DNA from: Chiua virens
Taxonomy: Eukaryota; Basidiomycota; Agaricomycetes; Boletales; Boletaceae
DNA length: 64,000 bases
Direction of reading: 5' to 3'
Assembly: GCA_019787685.1 (NCBI GenBank)
Contig: JAHNUO010000005.1
Span: 496,001-560,000, forward strand
Shown: positions 49,173 to 60,969 of the stretch, in pieces
Layout: each line of letters opens with the position of its first letter
Position numbering within the stretch: position 1 is the first letter of the stretch
Notes under the pieces: model-generated
The model's input: the letters and a program-made list of their open reading frames with translations, nothing else
Database searches by the model: none
Told to the model about the DNA's origin: nothing
Translations under genes and position numbers: made by a program

Positions 49173-49658
49173 GGATTCTCTGGGTTATAGGGCAAAATCG
49201 AGGACCTGAGAGACACGTTGGGAACACGTTTCTGAGGAGGCCAAATGCATGTCGAACGACATACCTGAAACTGGCTGGATCTGGGAGTATCACGGGAAGA
49301 GGAGGGGCAGTACCACGGAAATTTCGAAGAGACTCGCGCAATGTGATGGATGGAGAAAGAGAGGGAAATCATCTCTGCAACACTGTGAGTGGGTGAAAAC
49401 TGATTGATATATGTGTCCTGTCCCATTGACAAGACCAGACCGTCCATTCTCCGATGTGTCATACTTGCTTATTGGTTCAATGATCATCAGCCCATCACGT
49501 CCACAGCGTCGCTTGTTCGGATCGACAGCAATAGTCAAAGCTACCGAATACTTACAATACATCCAGGGTTCATTTGTACATACACATACTTAGCACCGTC
49601 CGCAAGGTCCCCGTACAGTCGCTGCTGATATGTACTTACAATACATTTCCACTTTTGT
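49173..49658. other. Promoter region between the two F-box genes
   Basis: No gene. Includes the 5' region of paralogue 1 and the 3' end of paralogue 2. Confidence 0.4.
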
Positions 49659-51323
49659 TCATGGTGTGGTGTCTACGATCGTGGGGGGGCCTCTGGGGCC
49701 CGGACCCGGGCCCCCAAGCCCCCAATCCAGAGCCTGCATCTTCCGATACATGTGCGAACGATACTGAGACCCGTAAAAGTACCCCGTGTAGGCCCAGTCA
49801 GGGTCGCAAGGACTAAAATCGCTCGGATGTTGCGGAACTGTCACGCGCATGTCCACGTGTAAGTCCAACTTGACGAGAGCCGAACCGAATTGCTCCTGGA
49901 ACGCCTCCGCGCTCTCCCCTTCAAATTGGACCACCTCTAGCGGTCTGCTGACAGATTTCCTTTGTTGGATAACGTCAAGCAAGATCGCCATCGATGGCGG
50001 TATTTCATCGTCGTCGTCCGCATCTTCATCGTCCCTGCCTGGCATCCACGACTGAACCAGATGGAGTGATAGCGTACGTAAATTTGGCCACAGCGGGGCT
50101 GTTCCGTGTAATGATGCTTGCTTGTCACTGTTGAGCAGAAGTCGCAGGAGCTGAGAGTGGCGACCAATTGTCACAGAGAGGTGGGTCAGTTCCGAGGTTA
50201 CATGTGGGAGGTATATTTCCAGGTCATCATCCATATCTCCCTCTATATAATGGAGAGCACGCAGACCCTGGAACTGCTCCGGACATATCCGCGTCATGAA
50301 CTTGTGTATCGATGATATCGCAGGTCGCTTGACGGCATATAATGTAAAGGAGCGGATGCCTGGCGTGGAGATATTGCGGAAGACGTTGAAGCCATGAGCC
50401 AGGGCATCTCCGTGGATAAGGAGGTCGCGGACAGCGGGTAATATCACAGGCACACTGCCTGGTTCCTCGTGGAATCCGCTCACAAAACCCTTGAGGTGCA
50501 GTGTGGTGAGGGTGGATGCGAACGGTGTGATCATGCTCAGCAGGTCGCTCCTAGAGAGAGGAAGCCCGGACCCGGGTAACGGATCAAAATGGAGTGTTTT
50601 TAGGGGGAATGTGGGAAATGTGATTGGGATGGCGCTCAGGCGCATATCCTCGAGTAGTGGTGCACCGTATCGGAAGAGTTCAAAATGAGGGTATGCCCCC
50701 TGCGAGCGAACGACATTGTGACTCCATATTGTCAGACGACGGAGATGAGGCGCGGCAACGTTGGCGAGAAGTCCGAGGAGAGTAAAGAGCTCCTGGCGAT
50801 CCATTGTGTCGAGGATCAGCTCTCGAAACTGTGATATGCGGGGAATGAGGAGAGACGCGATCAGGTCCATACTTCGTTTATCGGAGAACATTGGACCAAT
50901 ATGGACGTCGAGCGGACACTGCTGACATCGCTGGAAGTAAGTTCGAACGGCGATCTCCTTGTGAAGAATTGGGACTCGTATGGTGGTCCATAAAGATGGG
51001 GTACTGAGTGCCACTTGGCGCCATCGAGAGCAGACGTGAGAGAGCTGGACTTCGATAGGGAGAGGTCTTCGAGGACCGGGCCACTCATTGAGGAGACACC
51101 TGCTCTCCTCGAAGATGATGGAAAGTACGTCGGACGGCAACTTGGATATCGGGAGGGTCTCGTTCTTGATATGTGCGATGCGGCTCTGTAGGGTGAGAAT
51201 GGAACATTGAACGTGGAACGCCTCTTTTGTCAACTCCTGTTTTCTCTCCTGCAGGACAACTATTTTTGCGGCGAGTGCATTGACTTCCTCCTGGGCAGCT
51301 GGATCAAGACTGGGATGCTGCAT
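49659..51323 (-). CDS. F-box protein (tandem paralogue 2)
   Basis: Single exon, 554 residues, ATG 51323. Same plan as the neighbour: an N-terminal coiled coil (EVNALAAKIVVLQERKQEL), the F-box at about residue 58 (SKLPSDVLSIIFEESRCL, VQLSHVCSRWRQVALSTPSL), then LRRLTIWSHN, LTTLHLKGF and LLRLLLNSDKQASLHG, which matches LLVNCDKQAAMYG in paralogue 1. An acidic loop (DDEDADDDDE) and a glycine/proline-rich tail (LGGPGPGPRGPP) are its own. It is in the same orientation as paralogue 1, 0.5 kb apart, and clearly a tandem duplication of moderate age. Confidence 0.8.
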   Translation of the reverse strand: MQHPSLDPAAQEEVNALAAKIVVLQERKQELTKEAFHVQCSILTLQSRIAHIKNETLPISKLPSDVLSIIFEESRCLLNEWPGPRRPLPIEVQLSHVCSRWRQVALSTPSLWTTIRVPILHKEIAVRTYFQRCQQCPLDVHIGPMFSDKRSMDLIASLLIPRISQFRELILDTMDRQELFTLLGLLANVAAPHLRRLTIWSHNVVRSQGAYPHFELFRYGAPLLEDMRLSAIPITFPTFPLKTLHFDPLPGSGLPLSRSDLLSMITPFASTLTTLHLKGFVSGFHEEPGSVPVILPAVRDLLIHGDALAHGFNVFRNISTPGIRSFTLYAVKRPAISSIHKFMTRICPEQFQGLRALHYIEGDMDDDLEIYLPHVTSELTHLSVTIGRHSQLLRLLLNSDKQASLHGTAPLWPNLRTLSLHLVQSWMPGRDDEDADDDDEIPPSMAILLDVIQQRKSVSRPLEVVQFEGESAEAFQEQFGSALVKLDLHVDMRVTVPQHPSDFSPCDPDWAYTGYFYGSQYRSHMYRKMQALDWGLGGPGPGPRGPPTIVDTTP

Positions 51324-52769
51324 GTCTCTGCAACGATCGTGTGAGTCGAAGTCAAGTGCAGCATGACTCTACTGACAAGACCGTCTCTCGAGGTCTGTTT
51401 CTGGACCAGTATTGGGGAACCTGACGAGAGGCAAGCTAGAGCGCCAAAGAACACCGTTTGTAGGACTGGTAACTGCCAGTGACCGAAGCGAACGCCACCC
51501 AAAGCGGAAGTCGGAATAACACACGCATAATGCAACGGTGTCCGTGGGAATTATCAGCGATGAGACTCACCTTTCTCGAAGACCGTTATTGTGTTGTGGA
51601 CGGGGATGGGGGACTATGCGGGCAGACGGATGTCACCCTGATTCGATAAGATACCAACTGAGATCCTTCAGTAGGAGCAGAATCTCGCAACGGGGTTGCA
51701 TCATGATCGATTGATCTTTCATGCATGCAGAGCTGATCCACACGGCAGTCTGTCTAGAGGACCCCAAATATAATAACCTTCGTGCTGGATCTGCTTTGTA
51801 CTTTCCGCATTACTCCCAGGGCTGTCTAACACCGCACGCGTTTCGCCATGAAGCTTGAAGCCGAAATAGCCCGGAACTTGAACAGGGTGAAATGTTATTC
51901 TGACGGGCCGATGTGCCTTTCCGTTCCGCGCCATCGACTCAGTTCAACCTGCACATCTGATCATTATGATCCTGCTTGATACCCGTAGGTTACCGCCAGT
52001 ATCATCATCTGAATTGATTATCCTTGCGATGAAAATCTAGATAGGTCCTAAGTTAGGCCTCAGGTAGGACCTTTGCTTTAGGGGTGATTGCATGAACTGG
52101 GATGGATTGTACAGGTACTCGGAACAGCCGCAAGGTTCTATTAGTACGTGGCTTCAGCGGAAGAGACATAATCCAGGCGTCCGGCGCTCGCCACTCGTTT
52201 CTTTGATCGGATCAAGGGTTGACGGTATCCAAATGGTTTCGAATGTGCCGTTCTTCCTTCGAATTTTCTTTGCAAAGCAGTGCTGTACCTATGAGGCCCT
52301 GGGAATGGCTTTGAGAGTCTACATAAAGACAGTGTCACACTTGGCAAAGTTCAAATGATTTGTCGGATACTATGAGGCCAGCAAGAGCGGAACTGCCAGC
52401 ATTGCTGTAAGTTACGAACACCGCTAAAGCGATCTGTGGCACAAAGCTCGGAACTTGAACTTGAACTTGAAGTTGCTCTCAGAGAGGCACCGCAATTCAT
52501 GTTCCATGGTGCTCTGTTAACGACTTGGAATGGCTATTCTGAAAAGAAAAACCGCCCTGGTTGTACTTGGTAGTTCAGATACATAGATGCTTCAACGTGA
52601 AAAGAAGCAGTGCGGCGGGGGCCGGTAAGCCCTGATGACGTAATTATGGGCGGGTGTGTTTTTTTCACATGACAATTGGAGGTAGCACATGAATGCGAAT
52701 AAAACTGGTTCGGTCTGTCTCAGCTGCTTATAACCCCAGACTCTCTCAGCTTGTGGCATACTACCATCA
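51324..52769. other. Intergenic region between the F-box and dehydrogenase genes
   Basis: No supported gene. A hexamer run GAACTT occurs about three times at 52449-52470. TTATAA at about 52729, 40 bases before the dehydrogenase start, could be its TATA box. Confidence 0.4.
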
Positions 52770-55245
52770 ATGGCATCCAAAGAATTCACGCTCGAAGAGG
52801 TTGCACAGGTGAGTCTCTCTTCGTCCTTTCGTTACTACCTCTTCTAATCGGAAGTACTAGCACAACACTCCGGATGATCTCGTACGTGTCAATGTATCAG
52901 CCCAAGTACCTTTCCATGTCTCATATGGTATCACCGTGAATAGTGGGTGGTAATCGATGCCAAGGTCTACAATCTCTCCCGCTTCAAAGACCTTCACCCC
53001 GGAGGTATTGCGGCCTTGCTAGACGATGGAGTTGGTTCGTACATTTATGGCCAGTTCCCACCGCTCCAAGTTCAATCTTGCTCGCTAGCTGGCCAAGATG
53101 CCACAGAGGTATTCTACGGTCTCCATCGCCATGAAGTTCTGGAACGCCCTCAGTATAAGCGCCTTCAAATCGGTATCGTCCAGGGCCAAAAGAGCGTCAT
53201 TTTGGGCAAAGTAGTTGGAGAAATTAGTCAAGTACCATATGCTGAGCCTACCTGGCTGACACCCGGCTATTTCAGCCCCTACTACAGCGACGTAAGAAAT
53301 GTCTTGAATCCGCTTCGCCATAGAGTAATTAACGTCCGCCTGCAGGATCACCGTGAGTTCCAAAAGGTAGTTAGGCGGTTCATGGATGAAGTAGTGTACG
53401 AGGACGCTCAGGTAATGAATCGTCTAAATCATTTTTATAACTGCTAAATCTCGGCGATCCAGGCTCGCGAGGAAGATGGAAAGCGACCGAGCCAACAGGT
53501 TTTTGACAAGATGGCGTGAGTCGCTCTTGTCTATTTCCCAGAATGTCATTTGATGGGTGCCAACATAACAGCGAGTTGAACCTCCATGCTATGCGTATGG
53601 GACCCGGGAAACATCTGAAGGGTCGAACGCTTGTGGGCGGCCTCGTCAAGCCAGAACAGGTCAGTTCGCAGCAGCTCCATTCTCGGTGTTCTAATCACCT
53701 CCTACCTTCTTAGTTTGACTATTTCCACGAGGTATGCATCCCTACTTCCAGCCTGTTGTCACTTTACATGGTCCTTCGCATAGCTTATCATCACTCAAGA
53801 ATTTGCCCGATGTGGTGCACGAGGATATGGTGATGGTAAGTTTTCGCACCGTTTCTTTTCATTCTTATTCACAAATTCTCTTGTAAGGCTTGCTTGGAGG
53901 CAAAGTCATTGGTCTCCCTCCTGTCTTGAATTTTGGCTCCGAAGAACTCAAGGCAAAGGTCGTACCTGATGTTCTGGCTGGCAAAAAGTTCATTTGCCTT
54001 GCTATTTCGGAAGCCATGGCCGGAAGCGATGTTATGGGTCTCCAGACCACTGCGAAACTAAGTGAAGACGGCAAGGAATGGATAATCAACGGGTCAAAGA
54101 AATGGATCACAAACGCTACGTACGTGACGGTTCTGAGACATTCTGACTAGGATATTTATTGAATTTTGATGTTAGATTCGCCGACTAGTAGGTTTTCGTG
54201 CTATTTTCCCTGCTCGTTTTAATCATCACTGGATGTAGCTTCACAGTGGGCTGTAGGACAGATGTAAGTCCCCACCGCCAAAGAAGCATGGCTCGTACTT
54301 AACGTATTTTTGGATAGGATGGGTTGACAGTAATCTTGGTTGAGCGGGGCCCAGGTGTAGAGACACGGCAAATCAAGACGAGTTACTCCACCACTGCAGG
54401 AACTGGTTTTATAACTTTCGATAATGTGCGCGTACCTGTCGGCAACACATTGGGCAAAATCGGTGGTGGGATCTTTGTTATTTTAAGGTACGTCTCTCCT
54501 GCTTGGAGGTCGGCATAAATGACAATCAAACACGTTTGGTCAGTAACTTCAACCACGAACGATGGGTGATGTGCTGTGCCTCAGCAAGGAGCCAGCGGAC
54601 CATCATTGAGGAATGTTTGAAATGGGCCTCTCAACGCAAGGCATTCGGCAAACCTCTCATTTCCCAGCCTGTCATTCGTTCCAAGATTGCTAGCATGATC
54701 GCCCGTACAGAGAGCGTGCAGAGTTGGTTAGAAAACATAACATATCAAATGACGCGCATGGTGAGCCAACCGTGGTCCTTCTGCATGTGTAAACTCATGC
54801 TTTGTCCCTTAGACGTACAAACAACAAGCTCAGAAGCTAGCAGGGTAAGAGAATACGTTTTTCATGGCCATTGGCTTGGTGTGGATTGACATACTGCAAT
54901 AGACCGATTGGTTTCCTGAAGAGTTACAGTACGCAGTGTGCGCAAGATACTGCGCGGGACGCGGTCCAGATATTCGGAGGCCGTGCTGTCACAAAGACTG
55001 GTATGGGCAAATTCATTGAGCACGTGAGTCGCACGTCTATTCTCGTTCGCTTGTGAGCTAACCTTTCTTTTGTAGTACTACCGAACAGTCACGTTCGACT
55101 CACTACTTGGAGGGGGTGAGGATGTTTCCTCATCATTGGCATCAGTGACTAACCTGAGCATTGAAACATCACAGCCGAAGACGTGCTGGCCGATTTGGGT
55201 GTCAGGCAGGCTATGCGTTCGATGCCAAAGAATGCGCGGCTGTGA
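52770..55245 (+). CDS. Cytochrome b5-acyl-CoA dehydrogenase fusion protein
   Basis: Many short exons: 52770-52808 (MASKEFTLEEVAQ), 52944-53034, 53089-53291 and so on. The N-terminal cytochrome b5 domain has WVVIDAKVYNLSRFKDLHPG with the first haem histidine in HPGG, and GLHRHEVL with the second. A linker leads into the dehydrogenase: REFQKVVRRFMDEVV, IITQEFARCGARGYGDGLLG, CLAISEAMAGSDVMGLQTTA, WIINGSKKWITNATFADYF, TGFITFDNVRVPVGNTLGK, LKWASQRKAFGKPLISQPVI and QIFGGRAVTKTGMGKFIEHY. The end is LLGGAEDVLADLGVRQAM. Fungi use such fusions to oxidise acyl-CoA, probably passing electrons through the haem domain. Frames join throughout. It is convergent with the flavin monooxygenase-like gene on its right. 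Confidence 0.85.
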
Positions 55246-55959
55246 GAGGACTTCCAATGGATCTATGATAGAACCGGCTAGATCTAGTGAGTTGAATTTA
55301 TTACCATATATAATACATATTATCGTTTGTAAATGGGTGCTTTTTGGACTTAAGTTGGTGGTTGCAAGTTTTGTTCCTCGATCGAGTGCATCAGAGACAC
55401 TCGAGAGCCAGAGCTTCAAAGAAAAGCACCTGCCACCTGATGAAAGTCGGCTGCGTCAAGTCTCAGTAAGGCTCCCAATTCTGCCAGTGACCTTGCTAGT
55501 CACGGTGGTTTGCGAACTCGATGGCAAGAGCGTACCGTATTTTGCATGACAGAACATGCGGTATTACTGTGACCCCTCTGAATTTGAGCGCTTACGCCCC
55601 TATGATCGCCGTCAATAGTGTTTCGTGCAGTCTGTTAGCCTTCTCGGTAAGTAGAGGCTAGTTACTGTTATCCGAGTCGCACCACCGAGAGGTGTAAGTT
55701 CACGGTGCCAGCCTGTCTGAAGGAACACAGTGCAGGGATTATGCATTTCGAACATGTGGAGGATATCGATACTCGGAGCATGAAAATTCCAAACCAAAAA
55801 TGGTTTATTCGTTTGACGAGAAGATCGAACGCTTCTATTCACAGCAACTAGTCCCACACAAGGAAGGCTCTGGGGCGTCAACGAAATATCAATAACCCTG
55901 CGAACTTGAAAGTTTCGGTCCGTCGGCAAGCAATTGGCAAGTGGTGCCTTTGTCTTGCT
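55246..55959. other. Shared 3' region of the convergent dehydrogenase and monooxygenase genes
   Basis: No supported gene. A word around GAACTCGATGGCAAGAGC (55519) recurs in changed form at about 59142 before the decayed dehydrogenase copy, hinting at duplicated flank. Confidence 0.4.
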
Positions 55960-58162
55960 TTACTCCTCCGCATCCGCCTCTCGCTTTATCCGTCGTTCTT
56001 CACTAAGCATCGCGATTTCCTCGACAGTGATGACCTTGAAAGGCCATGTTAACCAGTTTCCCCCAGACCGCATAGTCCGAAGTCCCATATCTTCCAACAA
56101 CTCGTCCATGGCTTGCGGCCACCTTAGCGCGAGGTCAGTCATGGTGCAAACAGAAAACATCAAGACGTAGATACGTACGTCCATAATGCGACCCCGCTGG
56201 TGGCACTCTCGTTGAGGGACGCGAATACGCTGGGGTACCGCTTCCTCATCCAGGCCTGAGTAGCGTTCCGTCTCCGCCAACGCCTCCTCGACCGTGGAGG
56301 GTAAGCGCATCTTGTCCCCCAGGAAGTACGACGACATCCAGTGTGCGATCACCTCAAATGCATATCCACTGTTTGCGGTGAACTAGACATTCCGAAGTAA
56401 AACGTGACGCCTGAGCATGTCTGTGAACGAAGAAGCTGCTTACCACTGCGCCACTGATAGCAAAGTCTCGTTTGGTGATATTCTTTGCTGGGACAAGGCC
56501 ACGATAAATGGACGATGCCCACTGGTCCTTCTGGGGATGAGCCGGTGGGGTTGAGGCAAGTGTCTTGTAGTGTGCCCATTCATCCGCCTCCACAGTGGAA
56601 GAGGGGTGTATTCCAATTCCGAGCTCTTCGACTGTCTTCTCTGAAGCAATCATGAACACTCTGTGGTATAACCTTGCGCGGCAACTGACCAGTGAAGATG
56701 TTTTTCCAGGACGAAGTATACCCAGTGGCAAGGATTATCAAATCAGCTCGAAGCGTCTGCCCATCCTGCAACAAGAGAGACTCTCCATCTGCAGAGTAAC
56801 CTTTAGCCCTGTTTGGAGCGACGAGCTTGATCTTTCCCTCGTTGGCGAGCGCGTGAAAACCGTCCTTTTTTCCACTTCCCTCGTCGTTGTTACGGATACC
56901 CCAGAACAATGAGTGCGCTGTTCCTCAAAGGGGAATCCTTGGGGATCTTGAGGGTATCATACTGCATGTCATTGGTACGAAACCACGAAGACACAAATAT
57001 GAGGCCACGTACCGAACTCGAAGCTAACCAATTCCATAAACCGGTTGTAATCATGCAACCGAGCGTCGTAGTGTGTAAAAAGCGCCTGATCGAGCACGAT
57101 GTCAGTCTCAGCACTCGTTAGACCATGGCATCGCTTACTCTAGGCCCGATCGTAGCTCGATATGTGGTGATAATATTGGAAGAAATCTTGAGTAGCCGTG
57201 CTATCAGCAACGTATAAATAATGGACGAATAAACCACGAGTACCTGCTCTTCCTAAGCCAATCAGGGGGCTGGACAGGGGCCGCCAAAAAGCTGTCAGCT
57301 GTTTCAAAAACCACAGACACCCCGATGCCGTGACGAGCCAAAAGAGAAGAAATGCTAAAATGTCGCCGTGAGGTCCATGCAGAATGAGAGTTGGGACTAT
57401 ACCCACTCCTGGGCAGACTTCCCACCCCCGACCACAACAACTGAGTAATCTGGATTCACTTGTGCTTCGCTCAGAATTTGATCCAAGTTTGAAGCGAACT
57501 CGGATGTATGTAAGACTGTTCCGTGAAAGCCAGCCTGTTGCGCGGACTTGGCCGACAAAGGCTCAGGAATGAGAGGTTGACTGCAACCCTGCACGAAAGT
57601 AAGCTCAGTAAAGCACAAGGGAGTAAGCTCGAAAGCACGGACCCCAGTGCACAAAACAATGCGCGCGTAACTCGAGACTTTCTTGTTCCCTGTCTTGAGA
57701 TCACGAACTTCGACGTCCCAACCCATGCCGTTCTTTCCGCGCCGAATATCCAACACTTCGGTCTCGAACCGGATTTTTCCCGCGAGATAAGTGTCAGCGA
57801 ATTTTTCAAAGTAGGCTATCATGTCCGCACCACAAAGACGATTCCCCAACCTTTCATGCATGGCAGGGGATGGCATGGGCAAGGAAGAAAACACGAATTC
57901 TCCATGAACGCTACGGTACCATGAATATGTCAGTGGGGGAAAAGGCGCAGGTAGTCATTGGGACGAGCCTGTTAAGAGTCACGTCGGGATAGACACGCTC
58001 CTTGGCCCACACGCCCCCGACGGACTTGTCGCGCGTCAGAATCTGCACACTTTGAAATCCATCTTGTAGGAAGGTATAAGCAGTGATCAAGCCTGCTGGG
58101 CCAGCACCTATGATCCCAACACTCTCTTGACGGACGGAGTCCGCTGTCTTTCCATCGGGCAT
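55960..58162 (-). CDS. FAD-dependent monooxygenase-like oxidoreductase (FMO type)
   Basis: A multi-exon gene from ATG 58162. The FAD-binding Rossmann motif is at the start: VGIIGAGPAGLITAYTFLQD, then VGGVWAKERVYPDVTLN. Exon 2 (from 57910) has SVHGEFVFSSLPMPSP, DMIAYFEKFADTYL and RIVLCTGGCSQP. The second nucleotide fold (NADPH side) is SVVVVGGGKSAQDISSLLAR, followed by VVFETADSFLAAP, RFLHTTTLGCMITTGLWNWL, HSLFWGIRNND and ADLIILATGYTSSWKN, the usual late FMO motif. The tail ends READAEE. Frames join through all introns; intron 1 appears to have a GC donor. Likely oxygenates a small nucleophilic or ketone substrate; the substrate is unknown. Convergent with the acyl-CoA dehydrogenase fusion. Confidence 0.85.
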
Positions 58163-59412
58163 GACGGACTGGTTCCAAAGTACGGCTGGTTGGTGGGGTG
58201 AAAGACGAAGAACTAGATCGCATCTGTTATAACCGAATCGCCGTCGTTCTTGGTACTGACTCTCGGAGCCGGACCGCATCAGAAGTGCTAATTAGTCTTC
58301 AGCGAATGGGATGGCGCCACAACGTAAGGTCAGCGAATTACAAGACAAGCGGTGGGAGTACCATATAGGGTTCTAAAGCGGGAGGATGGAATGGAGAAGA
58401 AGAAAAAGGTACGAGCCGAGTGAGGAGACGAGGGCCGGCGAGAATTAAATACACGAATGGCGGATCATGAATAGATCACTTGTGGAAAAGGACGGCCTGC
58501 AATAGCGTCGAATGGCGACGAATGTAACGTTCGAACGCATCAGCGCCGGCGGCCAATAGCTTGAATTTGCGAACGAGGGGCGCCGCCAGCGCGCATGAAA
58601 AGCCCGGCAATATGAATGTCCTCCAATAGACATCGGGAGGAAGGTGTGGACCCGAAACCGTAAGAGCGGAATGGTATAGAACAGCCGGCGGCGGCGAAAG
58701 CCAAGGCTTGGGCCAAAAAACCTAAGTAGGGTCACGAATGCGAAGGAATTGAAGACTCGGAGCCTCAGGCCCGTGCGGTTCGAGCGCAGTTGACTTGTAT
58801 TGGACTCAAAGGAACGAGGAACGCGGAAGGAACAGTGGGGATCGGAGAGGACTGCCTTATGATAGTTTGAAAAGCTTTCTTGAAGCGAAGTTCGAAAGTT
58901 GAAACTACTAGTAGGTCAGTGATGAAGAAGACGAGTGCGTTACTTACACGATGCTCTCGGATGATCTGCCAGTTCAAGCTGCAGTCACAATGTGTTTCAA
59001 GACTTTGTTCCCGCCGTTCGAACGCCGCTTTCAAGTTACTGCATATTGTTCTCTCCCGACGCGTGACGCGAGTGGATACGCATGCATAAACTTCAAACTC
59101 AAGTGCTGACCGTCCAAGGCTGCCACTGGCAGTTTGTCCGCGAGCTCGACGGCAAGAGCCTATCTCAGACTCGGAAGGTACGGCGTGCCGTTCTCCTCCG
59201 ACTCGGACGATCCGGATCTGAGCCTCAGAGGGTGGTCGCCGTCGCGCCGGCAAGACGACGCGAAAGGGTCAAATATCGGGATCATTTTGATCCAAGGACC
59301 AATCGAGGTCGGTTATCAGAGGAGCCTGACTCGGAGGTAAAGTCGACCGTTTCACGGATAAAACCGTCGTACAGGCCCGGGCCGTCACTGAACCATCTCA
59401 CGTACACATTCC
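58163..59412. other. Spacer between the FMO-like gene and the decayed dehydrogenase copy
   Basis: A minus-strand open stretch of 162 codons (58765-59253) has no recognisable motif. It overlaps the region that resembles flank of the dehydrogenase gene and is not accepted as a gene. Confidence 0.4.
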
Positions 59413-60480
59413 ATGGCATTCGACGCATTCACTGTCGAAGAAGTTGCACAGGTGAACCTCTCTTCGTCCTGCACCACCACCCCTTTTCATCGTAAGTAGC
59501 ATCACACCCCAGATGACCCCGTGCGTGTATCAGGCCCAATACCCTTCTGTGCCTCATTCTCCTCTCAATAGTGGGTGTCAATAGGTGATCGATATCAAGG
59601 TTTACGATCTCTCCCGTTTCAAGGGCCTACATCCTAGAGGTATCGCAGTCTTGTTACTAAGTTGCTAGACGATGAAGTCGGTTCGTATCTTGCCAAGACC
59701 AAGACCCAATCTCCCATTCCCAACTTGGCTTTTTAGCGGGCAAAGACCCCACAGAGGCATTCTACAGTCTTCACCGTCACGAAGTATTGGAACGCCCTCA
59801 GCATAAGAATCCTCAGATCGGTACCATCCAGGGTCAAGAAAGTGCCATCTGTAACCTGTGTGATCGGAGAAATTAGCCAGGTCTCGTATGCTGAACCTAC
59901 CTGGCCGACACTCGGTTATTTCAGCCTACTATACCAACGTAAGACATGTCTCTGACTATTTGCTACGCCGAAAATGACCAATCACCGCAGAATCACCGCG
60001 AGTTCCAAAAGGCAGTCAGGCGATTCGTGGTCGAAGTTGTGCAGGAGGATGCTCAGGTAGCCTATGGTTCAGGCCAAATTGTGTGACTGGCTAATTTAGC
60101 TTCACGGTGTGTTGCTGGACAGGTGTGAGTCTCGACCGCCACGAAAAACCTTGTGCTGAATGTATTTCGGACAGGACGATCTGACAAGTCATCTTGGTTG
60201 AGCGCGGTCTAGGCGTTAAGGATCTAAGATTCAAGGCGAGTTACTCTGCTACTGAAGAAACTGGTGACATCACTTTCGACAACGTGCGGGTACCTGTAGA
60301 AAACACAGCGGGCCAAGTTTGGGGTCGTGGTATCACCCGGACCAGAGTGGCATGGTCAAATTCGTTGAACGCGCGCATCATGGCTGTTCTTATTCGATAG
60401 TCAATCGACGTGTGTTCCTTTACAGTCCAACCGAACGGTCATATTTGATGCGGTGCTTGGAGGAGGTGCGTCGAGACATG
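59413..60480 (+). pseudogene. Decayed second copy of the cytochrome b5-acyl-CoA dehydrogenase fusion
   Basis: Starts like the intact gene (MAFDAFTVEEVAQ then a GTGA donor, 59413). The haem-domain exon around 59590-59670 still matches at DNA level but is shifted. Then come GEISQVSYAEPTWPTLGYFS, HREFQKAVRRFVVEVVQEDA, then a jump to the substrate-binding half: FKASYSATEETGDITFDNVR and VPVENTAGQV. Finally a piece of the MGKFVERAHH/FDAVLGGG end appears at about 60340-60470. The whole middle (acyl-CoA binding and much of the C-terminal helices) is deleted, and several frame changes and stops occur. A tandem duplicate separated from its parent by the FMO-like gene. Confidence 0.8.
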
Positions 60481-60969
60481 ATCATCGTCGTCGTGGGTCA
60501 CTAGCGGAGCACCAATGCGATCGGTACCAATGAATGCGTGGTTTCGGTGGTCGCACGACAGAGCGTGTCTCTAGGGTCGTGGACGAGCTATAATTTCCGG
60601 AAGCGTGTGCACGGGAAAGTAAAAATAATGTCAAAGACGTCGCATTCGTTACATCATACAGTGTGCCGTACAAGAGATCTACTCGGATCAACAAAGCTAC
60701 ACGTGTCAGAGGGGGATCACTTTTTTTCGGTAGTGCCAACGATGATCATGCGAGGAATAAAAGACAAGGAACCAGTGAGATGTAAACAGTGGAGATGACA
60801 GCAATCGCAGAAGAAACTAACACAGCTAGCGGGAGGTGGTTAAACATGAAAACACACGCACGTCTCGGTGGTGGGTTACAGTGGTACGCATACAATGGAC
60901 ACCATAGGAGACTCGACCTGGAACAGAGATGAGTAAGAGATATGTACATGATACAGCTGATGAGCGGGT
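60481..60969. other. Spacer between the decayed dehydrogenase copy and the regulator gene
   Basis: No supported gene; 3' flank of the regulator. Confidence 0.4.

Noticed and set aside
49404..49628. Short open stretches in the F-box spacer
   Set aside because: Under 80 codons, no motif, and they overlap the likely promoter.
58765..59253. 162-codon minus-strand open stretch
   Set aside because: No recognisable motif, and partly overlaps presumed duplicated flank of the dehydrogenase gene.
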